From Desulfobacteraceae bacterium (GTDB lineage: Bacteria > Desulfobacterota > Desulfobacteria > Desulfobacterales > Desulfobacteraceae), in assembly GCA_016744295.1 (NCBI GenBank), contig JADGEQ010000019.1, positions 1 to 64,000 on the forward strand: 64,000 bases of DNA, written 5' to 3'. Position 1 is the first letter of the stretch. Each line of letters begins with the position of its first letter. The notes below the pieces were generated by a model, which was not told the origin of the DNA, ran no database searches, and worked only from the letters and a program-made list of their open reading frames with translations. Made by a program: the position numbers and the translations under genes. Below, piece after piece: positions 24,643 through 41,205 of the stretch.

Positions 24643-27600
24643 ATGGATACCTCCCAGCTGCCGTCCATCAAGATTTACCACGAACTCATGGCCAACAAGG
24701 TGGGAGATATCCTATTGGTATCCTGTCCCTATGACGCCTTTATCATGGAGGAGGAGGGCAGGCTTTCCAATCGAATTATTAATGAATACAGGGGGCTGAA
24801 CCTATCAAAGCCCCCCAGACTCACCTGGGTCTCTTCGGCAGACGAGGCCTTTAGGCAACTTAAAAAAAAGCATTTTGACCTCATACTTGCCATGCCCAGC
24901 CTGGATGGGATGGATGTCTATGCCTTTGGCGAAGAGGTCAAAAAACGATATTCTGATCTTTCCTTTTTTTTATTACTTCATAACACCTGCGATATGGATC
25001 ACTACATCTGTGATCAAGCCAATACCGCAGTGGACCGAACCTATATCTGGGGGGGAAACGCCGACCTGCTCCTGGCCATTATCAAAAACTTTGAAGATGA
25101 AATGAATGTGGCATTTGACACAAAAAATGCCAAGGTCAGGGTGATCATAATGGTGGAAGATTCCCCCTATCATTACTCTTCCTTCCTTCCGGTTCTCTAC
25201 AAGCAGATTGTACTCCAGACCCAGTCCGTGATCGATGACTCCATCAACGAGGAACACAGGTTGCTGAAGATGCGGGGAAGACCCAAGGTACTGGTGGCCC
25301 ACACCTATGAAGAGGCCATTTCCCTGTATGAACAATATAAACCCTATGTGTTGTCCGTATTTTCGGATATGCGGTATCCCAGGGATGGAAAAGAAGACGA
25401 ACAGGCAGGGTTTAAATTGCTGACAAAAATCAAATCCGAAATACCGGATCTGCCCCTTCTCATTCTCAGCACCGAACAAGCAAATAGAGAAATTGTCACC
25501 CATATCCCGGCTGTCTTTATCAATAAGAATTCAAACAATCTCCATGATCAAATCAAAACATTTTTTGTATCCAAACTGGGATTTGGCGCATTTGTGTTCA
25601 AGATGCCCAATGGAGAGGAAATCGCTAGGGCAAGCGGAATGCGGGCCATTGAAAAACTGATCACCGAGATTCCCGACGAGTCTATCCTCTTCCACGCTAA
25701 AAATAACGATTTTTCCAGATGGCTCATGGCAAGAAGTGAGATTGATTTTGCCTTGAGCCTGAAACCTTACAGCATTGACGATTTTACCAACTCCCAGGAG
25801 CTTAAGCAGTTTCTCATTGAGAGTATCCGGGCCAGGAGACGGGGAACCCGCAAGGGCCACGTGATTGAATTTGATTCTGAAAAATTTGATTCTGATACGG
25901 ATTTTATGAAAATCGGTAGCGGTTCCCTGGGGGGAAAGGCCCGGGGTCTTGCATTCATGGCCTCCCAGATAAAAAAGGACCCCACCCTGGGTAAAAAGTT
26001 TTCCAATGTGGATATCAGCATCCCCCAGACCTTTGTCATTGCCACGGACGGGTTTAAGATGTTTATAGAAGAAAACAATCTGGCCTGGTTGCTGGAATCA
26101 GACCAGGAACTTGATGATTCCGAGATTATTGACCGGTTTGTAAAGGCAAAATTTCCCGACTGGCTGGAAAAAAATCTCAAACTCTATCTTGAAAATGTTC
26201 GATACCCCATTGCAGTCCGCTCCTCCTCTCTTTTTGAAGATGCCCATTATCAGCCATTTGCGGGTCTTTATAATACCTATATGCTGCCCAATTCAAATCC
26301 CAATTTGGAAAAAAGGCTGGACCGGTTGATTCTGGCCATTAAACTTGTCTATGCCTCTACCTATTTAAAGGCGCCGCGGTCCTATTCCAAAAGCACCATG
26401 CACAGGACCGAGGATGAGGAAATGGCGGTTATCCTCCAACAGCTCAAGGGGCAGCATTATAAAAATTATTTTTATCCAACGATTTCCGGGGTGGCCCAGT
26501 CCCATAACTTCTATCCCATTGCCCACCTCAAGGCAGAGGAGGGGATCAGTTATATTGCCCTGGGTTTTGGAACAATTGTTATGGAAGGCGGAAAAACCCT
26601 GCGGTTCTGCCCCAAATATCCCCAGTTTCTCCCCCAGTTTTCCATTGTCGACGATATTCTTGAAAATTCTCAAAAATATTTTTATGCCTTAAAAACCGGC
26701 ACCCCCCCGGAAAACGGCACCCTTGCGGATGATTCTACAGAGGCCCCAACCCTGTCCAGGCTGGAATTAAGCGATGCTACGGATCACCCCATGGTCAGGT
26801 CGTTGTCCTCCACCTTCCATGTCCAGGACAACCGGATACGGGATTCTTTTTCAGCCAAGGGATTTCCCGTCCTGACCTTTGCTAACATTCTGAAATATAA
26901 TAGTTTCCCCCTGGCCGAGATTTTAGAAGAGGTAACAATGATCGGCAGCCGGTGGATGGGATCCTCCGTAGAGGTTGAATTTGCTGTAAATCTGCCCATG
27001 GAGGAGGATGGCACCCCTGAATTTTCCCTCCTCCAGATCCGACCCATGGGGCGCTACAAACAGAACCTTGGGGTGAAAATCACCCAGGATGACATTGACA
27101 AGGCATTTTGCTATTCAAGCTTGTCCCTGGGCAACGGGGAGTACAAGGATATTTATGATTTGGTGTATGTGGATCCTGCAACCTTTGACCCGGCAAAAAC
27201 CATTGAAATCGCCGCCGAGATAAATAAAATCAATGGATTGTTCAATAAAAGCAACCAAAAATATGTATTAATCGGACCCGGACGCTGGGGATCTTCGGAC
27301 CGGTGGCTGGGAATTCCCGTGGGGTGGAACGATATCTCCAATGTGGGGGTGATGCTGGAAACAACCATAGAAAGCATCAAAGCCGACCCTTCCCAGGGCT
27401 CCCATTTTTTCCAGAATATCACCTCCCTTGGTATCTCCTATATTACGATTTCAGATAAAGGGGATGATTTTATTGATTATGATTTTTTTAAATGCCAGAG
27501 ATGTGAAAACAAGACCCAGTATTTAAAACATATTCATTTTGACACCCCCATTAAAATCCGGGTGGACGGAAAAACATCCCAGGCAGTTCTCATGCCGGAT

Positions 27601-27657
27601 ACCCCAGATGAGCCTCTGGATTTGATGAATGATATCCCTGTTATTGAAAAGGGATGA
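24643..27657 (+). CDS. Double receiver domain fused to a PEP-synthase-like ATP-binding domain
   Basis: A 1004-residue cytoplasmic protein. Residues 20-140 form a receiver-like fold in which the phosphoacceptor Asp is replaced (LILAMPSLDGMD, Ala where Asp is expected). Residues 165-305 form a second receiver with acidic pair VEDSP, probable acceptor Asp in VFSDMRYP, LILST and a Lys in FINKNS. From about 415 onward is a PPDK_N/PEP synthase ATP-grasp domain: GSGSLGGKARGLAFM, IAVRSSSLFEDA, FAGLYNTYML, and late GPGRWGSSDRWLG. The phosphohistidine swivel domain and PEP-binding barrel of PEP synthase are absent, so it cannot make PEP by the usual route. It may phosphorylate or regulate a partner under two-component input. 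A response regulator with an HDOD domain follows immediately. Confidence 0.85.
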   Translation: MDTSQLPSIKIYHELMANKVGDILLVSCPYDAFIMEEEGRLSNRIINEYRGLNLSKPPRLTWVSSADEAFRQLKKKHFDLILAMPSLDGMDVYAFGEEVKKRYSDLSFFLLLHNTCDMDHYICDQANTAVDRTYIWGGNADLLLAIIKNFEDEMNVAFDTKNAKVRVIIMVEDSPYHYSSFLPVLYKQIVLQTQSVIDDSINEEHRLLKMRGRPKVLVAHTYEEAISLYEQYKPYVLSVFSDMRYPRDGKEDEQAGFKLLTKIKSEIPDLPLLILSTEQANREIVTHIPAVFINKNSNNLHDQIKTFFVSKLGFGAFVFKMPNGEEIARASGMRAIEKLITEIPDESILFHAKNNDFSRWLMARSEIDFALSLKPYSIDDFTNSQELKQFLIESIRARRRGTRKGHVIEFDSEKFDSDTDFMKIGSGSLGGKARGLAFMASQIKKDPTLGKKFSNVDISIPQTFVIATDGFKMFIEENNLAWLLESDQELDDSEIIDRFVKAKFPDWLEKNLKLYLENVRYPIAVRSSSLFEDAHYQPFAGLYNTYMLPNSNPNLEKRLDRLILAIKLVYASTYLKAPRSYSKSTMHRTEDEEMAVILQQLKGQHYKNYFYPTISGVAQSHNFYPIAHLKAEEGISYIALGFGTIVMEGGKTLRFCPKYPQFLPQFSIVDDILENSQKYFYALKTGTPPENGTLADDSTEAPTLSRLELSDATDHPMVRSLSSTFHVQDNRIRDSFSAKGFPVLTFANILKYNSFPLAEILEEVTMIGSRWMGSSVEVEFAVNLPMEEDGTPEFSLLQIRPMGRYKQNLGVKITQDDIDKAFCYSSLSLGNGEYKDIYDLVYVDPATFDPAKTIEIAAEINKINGLFNKSNQKYVLIGPGRWGSSDRWLGIPVGWNDISNVGVMLETTIESIKADPSQGSHFFQNITSLGISYITISDKGDDFIDYDFFKCQRCENKTQYLKHIHFDTPIKIRVDGKTSQAVLMPDTPDEPLDLMNDIPVIEKG

Positions 27658-27694
27658 ACTAGTATTCTTTCAGACCGATAATAAGGAAGGGTTC

Positions 27695-28975
27695 ATGAAA
27701 ATTTTAATCCTAGATGATGAGGCTATTTCCAGAAAAATATTGTTTAAAAAAATGGAACCCTTTGGGGAGTGTGTGGCTGTGGATGATCCCAAAAAAGCCC
27801 TTTCAGAAATTAAACATGCCGCTGAGAAGAACACTCCCTTTGACCTTGTCACCCTGGATGTGTCCATGCCTGGAATAGATGGGAGACAGGTTCTCCAACA
27901 ATTACGTAAAAACGAACAGTTACAAAAAATTCCCAAGGCAGACAGAGTTAAGGTGATCATGGTAACCTCCCGGATGAACACAGCCACCATCAAAGCCTGC
28001 ATAAGTCTCGGGTGCAACGGATACCTATCAAAACCGGTGAGCACCCGTCAGATTTTGGAAAATTTAGAAAAAATGGGATTTAATCTGCGGGATGCCCAGA
28101 TGAAAACCGATCAAAGCGACCATACCGAAATGGTGGCTGAAATCATCCAGCGTTTTTACAAGGGGAAGATAGAGCTTCCTGTATTCCCCCACATTGTACA
28201 GGAAATACAAGAGTGCCTTGGGAAAGAATCCTCTTCCACGGAAAATCTTGCCAAAATTGTTGAAAAGGATATTGTAATTGCAGCTAAACTGATATCCATT
28301 GCAAATTCTCCCCTTTACAAGGGACTTGATACGGTGAACAGTTTGAATGGCGCCCTGCTCAGACTGGGAATGAAAGCCACCCAGGGCGTTATTTCGGCGG
28401 TGGCAGCAAGAAACTTGTTTGAGTCAAAAAACACCTCTCTGAAAAAAGTGCTGGAAAAACTCTGGATGCACTCCTTTGCCACAGCCTGCCTGGGAAAAAA
28501 ACTGGGAGAAGCGATGAAGCTGGAAAATACGGAAAATTTATTTTTAATGGGCATTGTCCATGATATCGGTAAAATGTTACTCATGAAAGCCATTGTGGAT
28601 ATTTTTCCGGAAACTTCTGTAACAGACCCGGAACTTCAGTTGGCCATCCATGAAATCCATACCACCTTTGGCGCAGCTCTGCTGAAAAAATTGAGATTTG
28701 CAACGATATTTATCCAGGTTGCCGAGTTCCACCACTGGAATACCTATCCTAAGGGAACAGAGCAACAACTGATGATCATCAACCTGGCAGATTATCTGGC
28801 CTGTGAAATCGGGTTTGAATTCACCAATTTTGAGGAGATAAACATCCAGGAGGAAAAACGAGTCCGCATCACCTCATTGCCATCCTTTAAACGGCTCAAA
28901 CTTGACCCTGAGAAGGTTTTGGAAATTTGTGATCAGGTCAAGGCAACGATCAAGGAATCTGTCCGTGTTTTTTAG
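27695..28975 (+). CDS. Response regulator with HDOD output domain
   Basis: A 426-residue protein starting at ATG 27695, preceded by AAGGAAGG; a longer frame would overlap the previous gene. Residues 1-125 are a receiver with acidic DDE at the N-terminus, acceptor Asp in LVTLDVSMPG, VMVTSR and the Lys in YLSKP. Residues 170-380 form an HDOD domain (LPVFPHIVQEIQECL, AAKLISIANSPLYKGL, then the metal-site-like HDIGKMLL). HDOD proteins in this phylum act in stress, motility or cyclic-di-nucleotide signalling. It follows the receiver/PEP-synthase-like gene by 37 bases and ends at a strong terminator, so the two are likely one operon. Confidence 0.85.
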   Translation: MKILILDDEAISRKILFKKMEPFGECVAVDDPKKALSEIKHAAEKNTPFDLVTLDVSMPGIDGRQVLQQLRKNEQLQKIPKADRVKVIMVTSRMNTATIKACISLGCNGYLSKPVSTRQILENLEKMGFNLRDAQMKTDQSDHTEMVAEIIQRFYKGKIELPVFPHIVQEIQECLGKESSSTENLAKIVEKDIVIAAKLISIANSPLYKGLDTVNSLNGALLRLGMKATQGVISAVAARNLFESKNTSLKKVLEKLWMHSFATACLGKKLGEAMKLENTENLFLMGIVHDIGKMLLMKAIVDIFPETSVTDPELQLAIHEIHTTFGAALLKKLRFATIFIQVAEFHHWNTYPKGTEQQLMIINLADYLACEIGFEFTNFEEINIQEEKRVRITSLPSFKRLKLDPEKVLEICDQVKATIKESVRVF

Positions 28976-28990
28976 GGATATCGGTATATA

Positions 28991-29023
28991 AAAAGGGCTG
29001 GAAAATAAATTTCCAGCCCTTTT
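28991..29023. terminator. Bidirectional rho-independent terminator
   Basis: AAAAGGGCTGGAAA (28991-29004) pairs perfectly with TTTCCAGCCCTTTT (29010-29023) across a 5-base loop. It lies between the convergent HDOD and PFOR genes and has T-rich ends in both directions. Confidence 0.9.
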
Positions 29024-29060
29024 CTCATTTTAATTTACTTCAGCTACGCTTATTATTTTT

Positions 29061-32904
<3,844 letters not shown>

Positions 32905-33522
32905 ATGGGTTTGATATCATCAACTCATTCCATGAGCCGCTACCACATTGAGGGTAGTTTCGAAGCAACGGTGATGGATGAAGTTCGAAACGGATTAATA
33001 CAAAATGCAATACCAAAAATTGAAAATGAATATGAGGAACTTTCAGCCGGGTGGACCCCCTATGAAAGTCCCTATAATCCTGATTTTGAAAAATTTTCCT
33101 TTATTTTCGGCACCTATTTTGTCTTTTCTTTAAGAATTGATAAAAAATCTATCCCCATGAAATTAGTTCAAAAACAGATGGCCCTGGCCATTGAGAAAAA
33201 AAAAGAAGAATCGGGGCGGGATTTTTTATCAAAAAATGAAAAATCAGAACTTAAAGAAACAATTTTGGATGTGCTCATGCATAAAATCCCTTCCATCCCC
33301 AGTATATATGATGTGCTGTGGAGCTATGAAGATAAAAATCTTTTTTTGTTCAGCACCCAGAAAGCTGCCAATGAATTATTTGAAACTCTTTTTTTAAACT
33401 CCTTTAACCTAAAACCAATCCGACTCTTTCCCTATACCATTGTTGAAACCAAATCCAATTTTTCAGCCCCTGAAAAAGACCGGGTGCTATCCCTATCTCC
33501 CTTAAAATATGTAAAAGGATAA
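32905..33522 (+). CDS. RdgC-like protein, N-terminal part
   Basis: A 205-residue protein preceded by AAGGAG. The beginning (MGLISSTHSMSRYHIEGSF) and the pattern NPDFEKFSFIFGTYFVFSLRIDKKSIP resemble the N-terminal half of recombination-associated RdgC proteins, ring-shaped DNA-binding factors. KLVQKQMALAIEKKKEESGR and LSKNEKSELKETILDVLM fit the helical region in those proteins. Proteins of the usual RdgC family are near 300 residues, so this one is short. The next gene, two bases further on, could supply the missing portion. Placement directly upstream of dnaN and gyrB supports a role in replication or recombination. The assignment rests on motif resemblance only. Confidence 0.55.
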   Translation: MGLISSTHSMSRYHIEGSFEATVMDEVRNGLIQNAIPKIENEYEELSAGWTPYESPYNPDFEKFSFIFGTYFVFSLRIDKKSIPMKLVQKQMALAIEKKKEESGRDFLSKNEKSELKETILDVLMHKIPSIPSIYDVLWSYEDKNLFLFSTQKAANELFETLFLNSFNLKPIRLFPYTIVETKSNFSAPEKDRVLSLSPLKYVKG

Positions 33523-33524
33523 TC

Positions 33525-34058
33525 ATGCTTGATATTGCAACCGCTTATAATAAATATATATTTCTTGGTAATGAATTTTTAACCTGGATCTGGTTTCTCA
33601 TTGAACGAGAGAAGGATATTGCCGCTATAATTGAATCCAAGGAACCTGTTTCCCTGGAAATCGGAAATTCAATTGTCCTTGAAAACAACCTGGGGGATAA
33701 AGCTACGGAAAAAATTTCCATAAAAGGAGATAAAGCTGGCCTTGAGGAGGGTACCACCGCACTCAGAAAGGGAGCCTTTGTAACGGAATTAAACCTGCTT
33801 TGTAAAATGGGGGAAGAAGAGGAATATAAATTCACCATCAAGGGGGAGAGTTTTAATATTACCGGACTTAAAACCCCTTCAACCCAGACCACAAAATCAG
33901 AAGATGAATTAGAAGGAATGATTCTTGAAAAAGCCTATTTATTACTGAAGGTTACACAGGTTATTGACACTCTTTTTTTAAAATATATTGAACAAAGAAT
34001 TTCAGATGATTGGAAAAGTGAAGGATTACAGGATATTAACACCTGGATTCATGGATAA
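33525..34058 (+). CDS. Partner protein of the RdgC-like gene, function unknown
   Basis: A 177-residue soluble protein with a start two bases after the previous stop. The sequence is FLTWIWFLIE near residue 18, a beta-rich middle (residues 45-110), a low-complexity linker with TPSTQTTKSEDELEG (117-132), and a helical C-terminus (LEKAYLLLKVTQVIDTLFLKYI). FLTWIW resembles a stretch found in the C-terminal half of RdgC-type proteins. This and the tight coupling suggest the two proteins together replace one RdgC-like polypeptide. This is inference. Confidence 0.55.
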   Translation: MLDIATAYNKYIFLGNEFLTWIWFLIEREKDIAAIIESKEPVSLEIGNSIVLENNLGDKATEKISIKGDKAGLEEGTTALRKGAFVTELNLLCKMGEEEEYKFTIKGESFNITGLKTPSTQTTKSEDELEGMILEKAYLLLKVTQVIDTLFLKYIEQRISDDWKSEGLQDINTWIHG

Positions 34059-34343
34059 TAATAAAATGTTCAAAACTTTATGGGTTTTAAACACATTTAA
34101 AAACAGGTAAACAACTATTGCTTTATGTACAAAATATAAACCTTATTTTATTAAAATAATTTGCTTTTTTTTATAATAAATTCAAAGTATTATAAAGTTA
34201 TGAACATTTGAACACACCTTATTATTGTTATTATCTTTATTTAATTAATATATTAATACAACCATCTGTATTTAATAATTGATAATTATAGGGTTTTAAT
34301 ATAACTATTTAAGGATATACATTTTTTAAAAAAAGGATTTTAA
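34059..34343. other. Very AT-rich region upstream of dnaN; possible replication origin
   Basis: About 285 bases of strongly AT-rich DNA with T and A runs. Some 9-mers come within one or two mismatches of the DnaA box consensus (for example TTAAACACA near 34088 and TTATGAACA near 34200), but none is exact. dnaA is not in the window. An origin is possible, given the dnaN and gyrB context, but not shown. Confidence 0.3.
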
Positions 34344-37879
<3,536 letters not shown>

Positions 37880-37970
37880 GATTTGGTTATTAGGATCTGG
37901 ATTATCAGGATGTCAAAAACATAAAACAAATATCATTTAATATTTGTTCCAATATTAAAAGTTTTAAAAA

Positions 37971-38018
37971 GATCGGTTTCCGGGGCATAATCATGTCCCG
38001 GAAACCGGTCTTTTTTTT
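37971..38018 (+). terminator. Rho-independent terminator after gyrB
   Basis: GATCGGTTTCCGGGGCAT and ATGTCCCGGAAACCGGTC (ending at 38010) form a long GC-rich stem with two near-mismatches, followed by a run of eight T. Confidence 0.92.
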
Positions 38019-38180
38019 ATGCTATCGCAAAGATCCGCCTAGACAAATATGAGGATTAAAATAGGAAAATAAATATCCTTATTAATAATTGAATAAATAA
38101 AATTTGACTTGAATGTGAATTTTAATTATTCTGTGAATACCATTCATTTATCCTTATAATATTTAAAAAAGGAGGATCTT

Positions 38181-38849
38181 ATGAATCGATCAATTCACCA
38201 GATCATTGAAGATCAAATCAAGCGGTGGGAAATGGATAAGATTAAACCCCCTCTTCAAATTAAATCCACCGTCAACATCATTACTATTTCCAGGGAATCA
38301 GGCAGCCGGGGCCAGCAGGTGGCTGAACAACTGGCCAAGGAAACAGGGTTTGACCTGTTTCACAATGAAATTTTAGAGGCCATGATAGATTTGTCCCACA
38401 ATAGTAAAGCACTTTTGGAAACCCTGGATGAAAGGGGTATGAACATTGTGGATGATATTGTGTCTGCCCTGGTCCACGAGCACCATCTCTGGCCAGATGA
38501 GTATTCAAAATTACTTCTCAGAATTTTAAATACCATTGGAAAACATGGAAATGCCGTCATCCTTGGCAGGGGGGGGAATTGTGCCCTTAAAAAATTTCAT
38601 ACCCTCAGGGTTAGAATTGTGGCACCAGAGAGACTGCGCCGGGAATATATTCAAAAAAGCCAGGATCTTTCCACAGATGATGCCCAAAAAATGATGATCA
38701 GCACAGATGCCAACAGAAATGCCTTTGTAAAAAGATATTTTAATAGTGATGCCAATGACCCTGCCAATTACGATCTCATATTAAATACCGGTACCCTTTC
38801 CGTGGAAAAGACTGTTCAGATCATTCAATGCGCCATCAATTCTGTTTAA
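38181..38849 (+). CDS. Cytidylate-kinase-like family protein
   Basis: A 222-residue P-loop kinase of the Cytidylate_kin2 type. After a 28-residue N-terminal helix the core begins with ITISRESGSRGQQVAEQLAK, whose phosphate-binding loop has Ser/Gly instead of a full GxxxxGK. DLFHNEILEAM follows, with VILGRGGNCAL near residue 125 and VRIVAPERLRREYIQ in the lid region. Family members are widespread in Desulfobacterota and sometimes fused to sensory domains; their substrates are mostly unproven. A GGAGG ribosome binding site precedes the ATG. It is alone between terminators. Confidence 0.8.
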   Translation: MNRSIHQIIEDQIKRWEMDKIKPPLQIKSTVNIITISRESGSRGQQVAEQLAKETGFDLFHNEILEAMIDLSHNSKALLETLDERGMNIVDDIVSALVHEHHLWPDEYSKLLLRILNTIGKHGNAVILGRGGNCALKKFHTLRVRIVAPERLRREYIQKSQDLSTDDAQKMMISTDANRNAFVKRYFNSDANDPANYDLILNTGTLSVEKTVQIIQCAINSV

Positions 38850-38898
38850 TCAATGCCGCTTAAAATTTCAGGGTGATCGGGTGTTAATTTATAGGATA

Positions 38899-38936
38899 AC
38901 AGACGCCTGACCTTGTCCCTTATATCAAGCGTCCGT
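38899..38936. terminator. Imperfect hairpin between convergent genes
   Basis: ACAGACGCCTGA (38899-38910) pairs with TCAAGCGTCCGT (38925-38936) with two mismatches or wobbles, followed by TAATTTT. Probably terminates the kinase-like gene. Confidence 0.5.
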
Positions 38937-38953
38937 TAATTTTAGTAATGCAT

Positions 38954-40120
38954 CTATTTATTGGACATGGCATCCTCAAGAATTTGACGGCTGATATCCA
39001 AAGTCAGATCCCCTGTTTCGGAAAGGGCGGTAAGTCCATGGCGCTCCAAAGCGTTGACAACCTCATCAATTTTGTCATGGGTAACGCCATAGGAAGTTAA
39101 TTGTGTATTAACACCAAGCTCTTGGAAAAAGTTGCGTGTTTTTTCGATGGCTTCATCAATGCGGCTTTCTTCGTCCCCCTCGGTAATATCCCATACGCGT
39201 TGGGCATACTGGAGCAGTTTTTTCCATTTTTGGTCCTTTCTCACGGTCCAGATGGAGGGCTGGAGGATGGCCAGGGTTTGTCCATGATCAATTCCAAACA
39301 TGGCGGTCAGTTCATGGCCAATCATGTGGGTGGTCCAGTCCTGGGGGACTCCGGCACCGATAAGTCCGTTGAGGGCATTGGTGGCGCACCAGACCAGATT
39401 GGCCCGGGCGTTGTAGTCGGTTGGGTTATCAATGGTTTTTTTACCCACTTCGATGAGTGTTCTGAGAATTCCTTCTGCTGTCCTGTCCTGAAAGCGGCCT
39501 TCCTCAGGGTAGGTGACATATTGTTCAACTGTATGGATAAAGGTGTCTATGACGCCGTTTGCAACCTGTATGGCAGGAAGGGTATAGGTCAGTGTAGGGT
39601 CCAGGATTGAAAACTTGGGAAAAGCAAGGGGGCTGAAGACAGGAAATTTACCGCCATTATGGCTGATAACCGCTCCGGAATTCATTTCAGATCCGGTGGC
39701 AGGCAGGGTAACCACCGTTCCGATAGGAAGGGCTGTTTTTATGGGTACAGGCTGAAACCCGTGGGTGAGAAGATCTTTGACTTCGCCGTCGTAATGAGAT
39801 GCTAGGGATATAAATTTTGTTCCGTCCATAACCGACCCACCGCCAACAGCCAGGAGGAAATCAACCTTTTCTTTTTTGACAAGATCAACTGCTTTTAAAA
39901 GGGTTGTAAACTTGGGGTTGGGTTCAATCCCGCCAAATTCAAAAATTTCTCTATTGGGCAAGGATTGAATTACCTTTTCAAGGGTTTTAAATTTTTTTAC
40001 ACTTCCGCCTCCGTAGAGGATAAGAACCTTGATACCCTTTGGAACAAGCGCATCAAGTTCGGATAAACGGTCTTTTCCAAAAACAATATGTGTGGGGTTA
40101 TAATAATCAAAATTTAGCAT
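38954..40120 (-). CDS. Iron-containing alcohol dehydrogenase, YqhD/BdhA type
   Basis: A 388-residue group III alcohol dehydrogenase. It starts LNFDYYNPTHIVFGKDRL as NADPH-dependent butanol dehydrogenases do. The nucleotide-binding loops are LYGGGSVKKF and LAVGGGSVMDGTKF, and GTVVTLPATGSEMN follows. Metal-ligand residues appear in VIDTFIHTVEQY and HELTAMFGIDHGQTLA. Relatives reduce aldehydes (butyraldehyde, methylglyoxal and other toxic short aldehydes). It is transcribed away from an AraC-family regulator with a YqhC-like N-terminus, the same arrangement as yqhC-yqhD in enterobacteria. This suggests aldehyde-induced expression. Confidence 0.9.
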   Translation of the reverse strand: MLNFDYYNPTHIVFGKDRLSELDALVPKGIKVLILYGGGSVKKFKTLEKVIQSLPNREIFEFGGIEPNPKFTTLLKAVDLVKKEKVDFLLAVGGGSVMDGTKFISLASHYDGEVKDLLTHGFQPVPIKTALPIGTVVTLPATGSEMNSGAVISHNGGKFPVFSPLAFPKFSILDPTLTYTLPAIQVANGVIDTFIHTVEQYVTYPEEGRFQDRTAEGILRTLIEVGKKTIDNPTDYNARANLVWCATNALNGLIGAGVPQDWTTHMIGHELTAMFGIDHGQTLAILQPSIWTVRKDQKWKKLLQYAQRVWDITEGDEESRIDEAIEKTRNFFQELGVNTQLTSYGVTHDKIDEVVNALERHGLTALSETGDLTLDISRQILEDAMSNK

Positions 40121-40300
40121 GGTATTTTTTCCTTTATAATTATGTGATCAATGGTTATAAACATATATCAATTTTCATTATATGGAATAGACAATCCGGT
40201 CAATTTCATGCCTATTTCTGCTTTTTGAAATAGAAACAGGCCGCTGGTGTTGGATACATTTGTGGAAGTCGGGACAGGATGTTCTCAGAGGGGGGTGTGA

Positions 40301-41179
40301 ATGGATAAACTTGCTAGGTTAATGGACCGGCTGGCAAAAAAAGAAGGGGTTAACGACACCTTACTTTCCGGTGTAAAAATTTTTAAAGCCTCTCAATACC
40401 AGGCTCGTCAGCCCCTTTGCTATGAGCAGGGGGTGTTTATTGTCGGCCAGGGTTCAAAGCAGGTGTTTTTGGATGGCAGGGCCTATACCTATGATCCTGA
40501 CACCTATCTGGTGCTTTCGGTGCCCCTGCCGGCTGAATGTGAAACCCATGCCACCCGTGACAACCCCTTGCTTTCACTCATGCTGGATATTGATATGCAA
40601 GTATTAAATAAAATCATTGGACAAATGGGGGATGATATAGACCATACCCTGATCAAACAGAATGAAAAGCACCAGGGGATTTTTTTGGCCAGGACAACCC
40701 CGGATATAAAAAATTCAGTGACCCGGTTGCTTTCAGCGCTATTGTCTCCGGTAGAAGCCCGGGTGCTTGGACGGTCAATCGCCCAGGAGCTGCTCTTCCG
40801 AATCATCTGCGGTGAAAATGCCTCCTCCCTTTATGCCCTTGCCATGAAGAACACAAATTTGTCCAGGGTTGATAAGGCCCTTAAAAATATCCACGGAAAT
40901 TATTGGGATACCATGGATGTGGAAAATCTGGCTGCCCTGGTCAATATGAGTCCCTCTTCATTTCATCGTGCCTTCAAAGATGTAACTGCTTCTTCTCCCA
41001 TTCAATATTTAAAAAAAGTAAGGCTGAATAAAGCCAGGGCCCTGCTGGCTGAAGAAGGGGTCCGGGTGAATGAGGCTGCAACCAGGGTGGGTTACGAGAG
41101 TGCCACTCAATTTAGTCGTGAATTCAAGCGATATTTTGGTACCAGCCCTGTTCGGTTTATTGCTGCAAATTCATTTTGA
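40301..41179 (+). CDS. AraC-family regulator with AraC_N domain (YqhC-like)
   Basis: A 292-residue regulator. Residues 15-165 form the AraC-type N-terminal cupin-like domain seen in YqhC (FKASQYQARQPLCYEQGVFI, GQGSKQVFLDGRAYTYD, SVPLPAECE). Residues 195-288 carry two helix-turn-helix motifs (VENLAALVNMSPSSFHRAFK, then VNEAATRVGYESATQFSREF). It is divergent from the YqhD-like dehydrogenase, 180 bases away, and probably activates it in response to aldehydes. A near-palindrome, CCTATTTCT with AGAAACAGG (40211-40240), lies between the two genes and may be an operator. The SGNH hydrolase gene begins close behind its stop. Confidence 0.88.
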   Translation: MDKLARLMDRLAKKEGVNDTLLSGVKIFKASQYQARQPLCYEQGVFIVGQGSKQVFLDGRAYTYDPDTYLVLSVPLPAECETHATRDNPLLSLMLDIDMQVLNKIIGQMGDDIDHTLIKQNEKHQGIFLARTTPDIKNSVTRLLSALLSPVEARVLGRSIAQELLFRIICGENASSLYALAMKNTNLSRVDKALKNIHGNYWDTMDVENLAALVNMSPSSFHRAFKDVTASSPIQYLKKVRLNKARALLAEEGVRVNEAATRVGYESATQFSREFKRYFGTSPVRFIAANSF

Positions 41180-41205
41180 AGGAAGGGAACAGATATGGAA
41201 ATATT

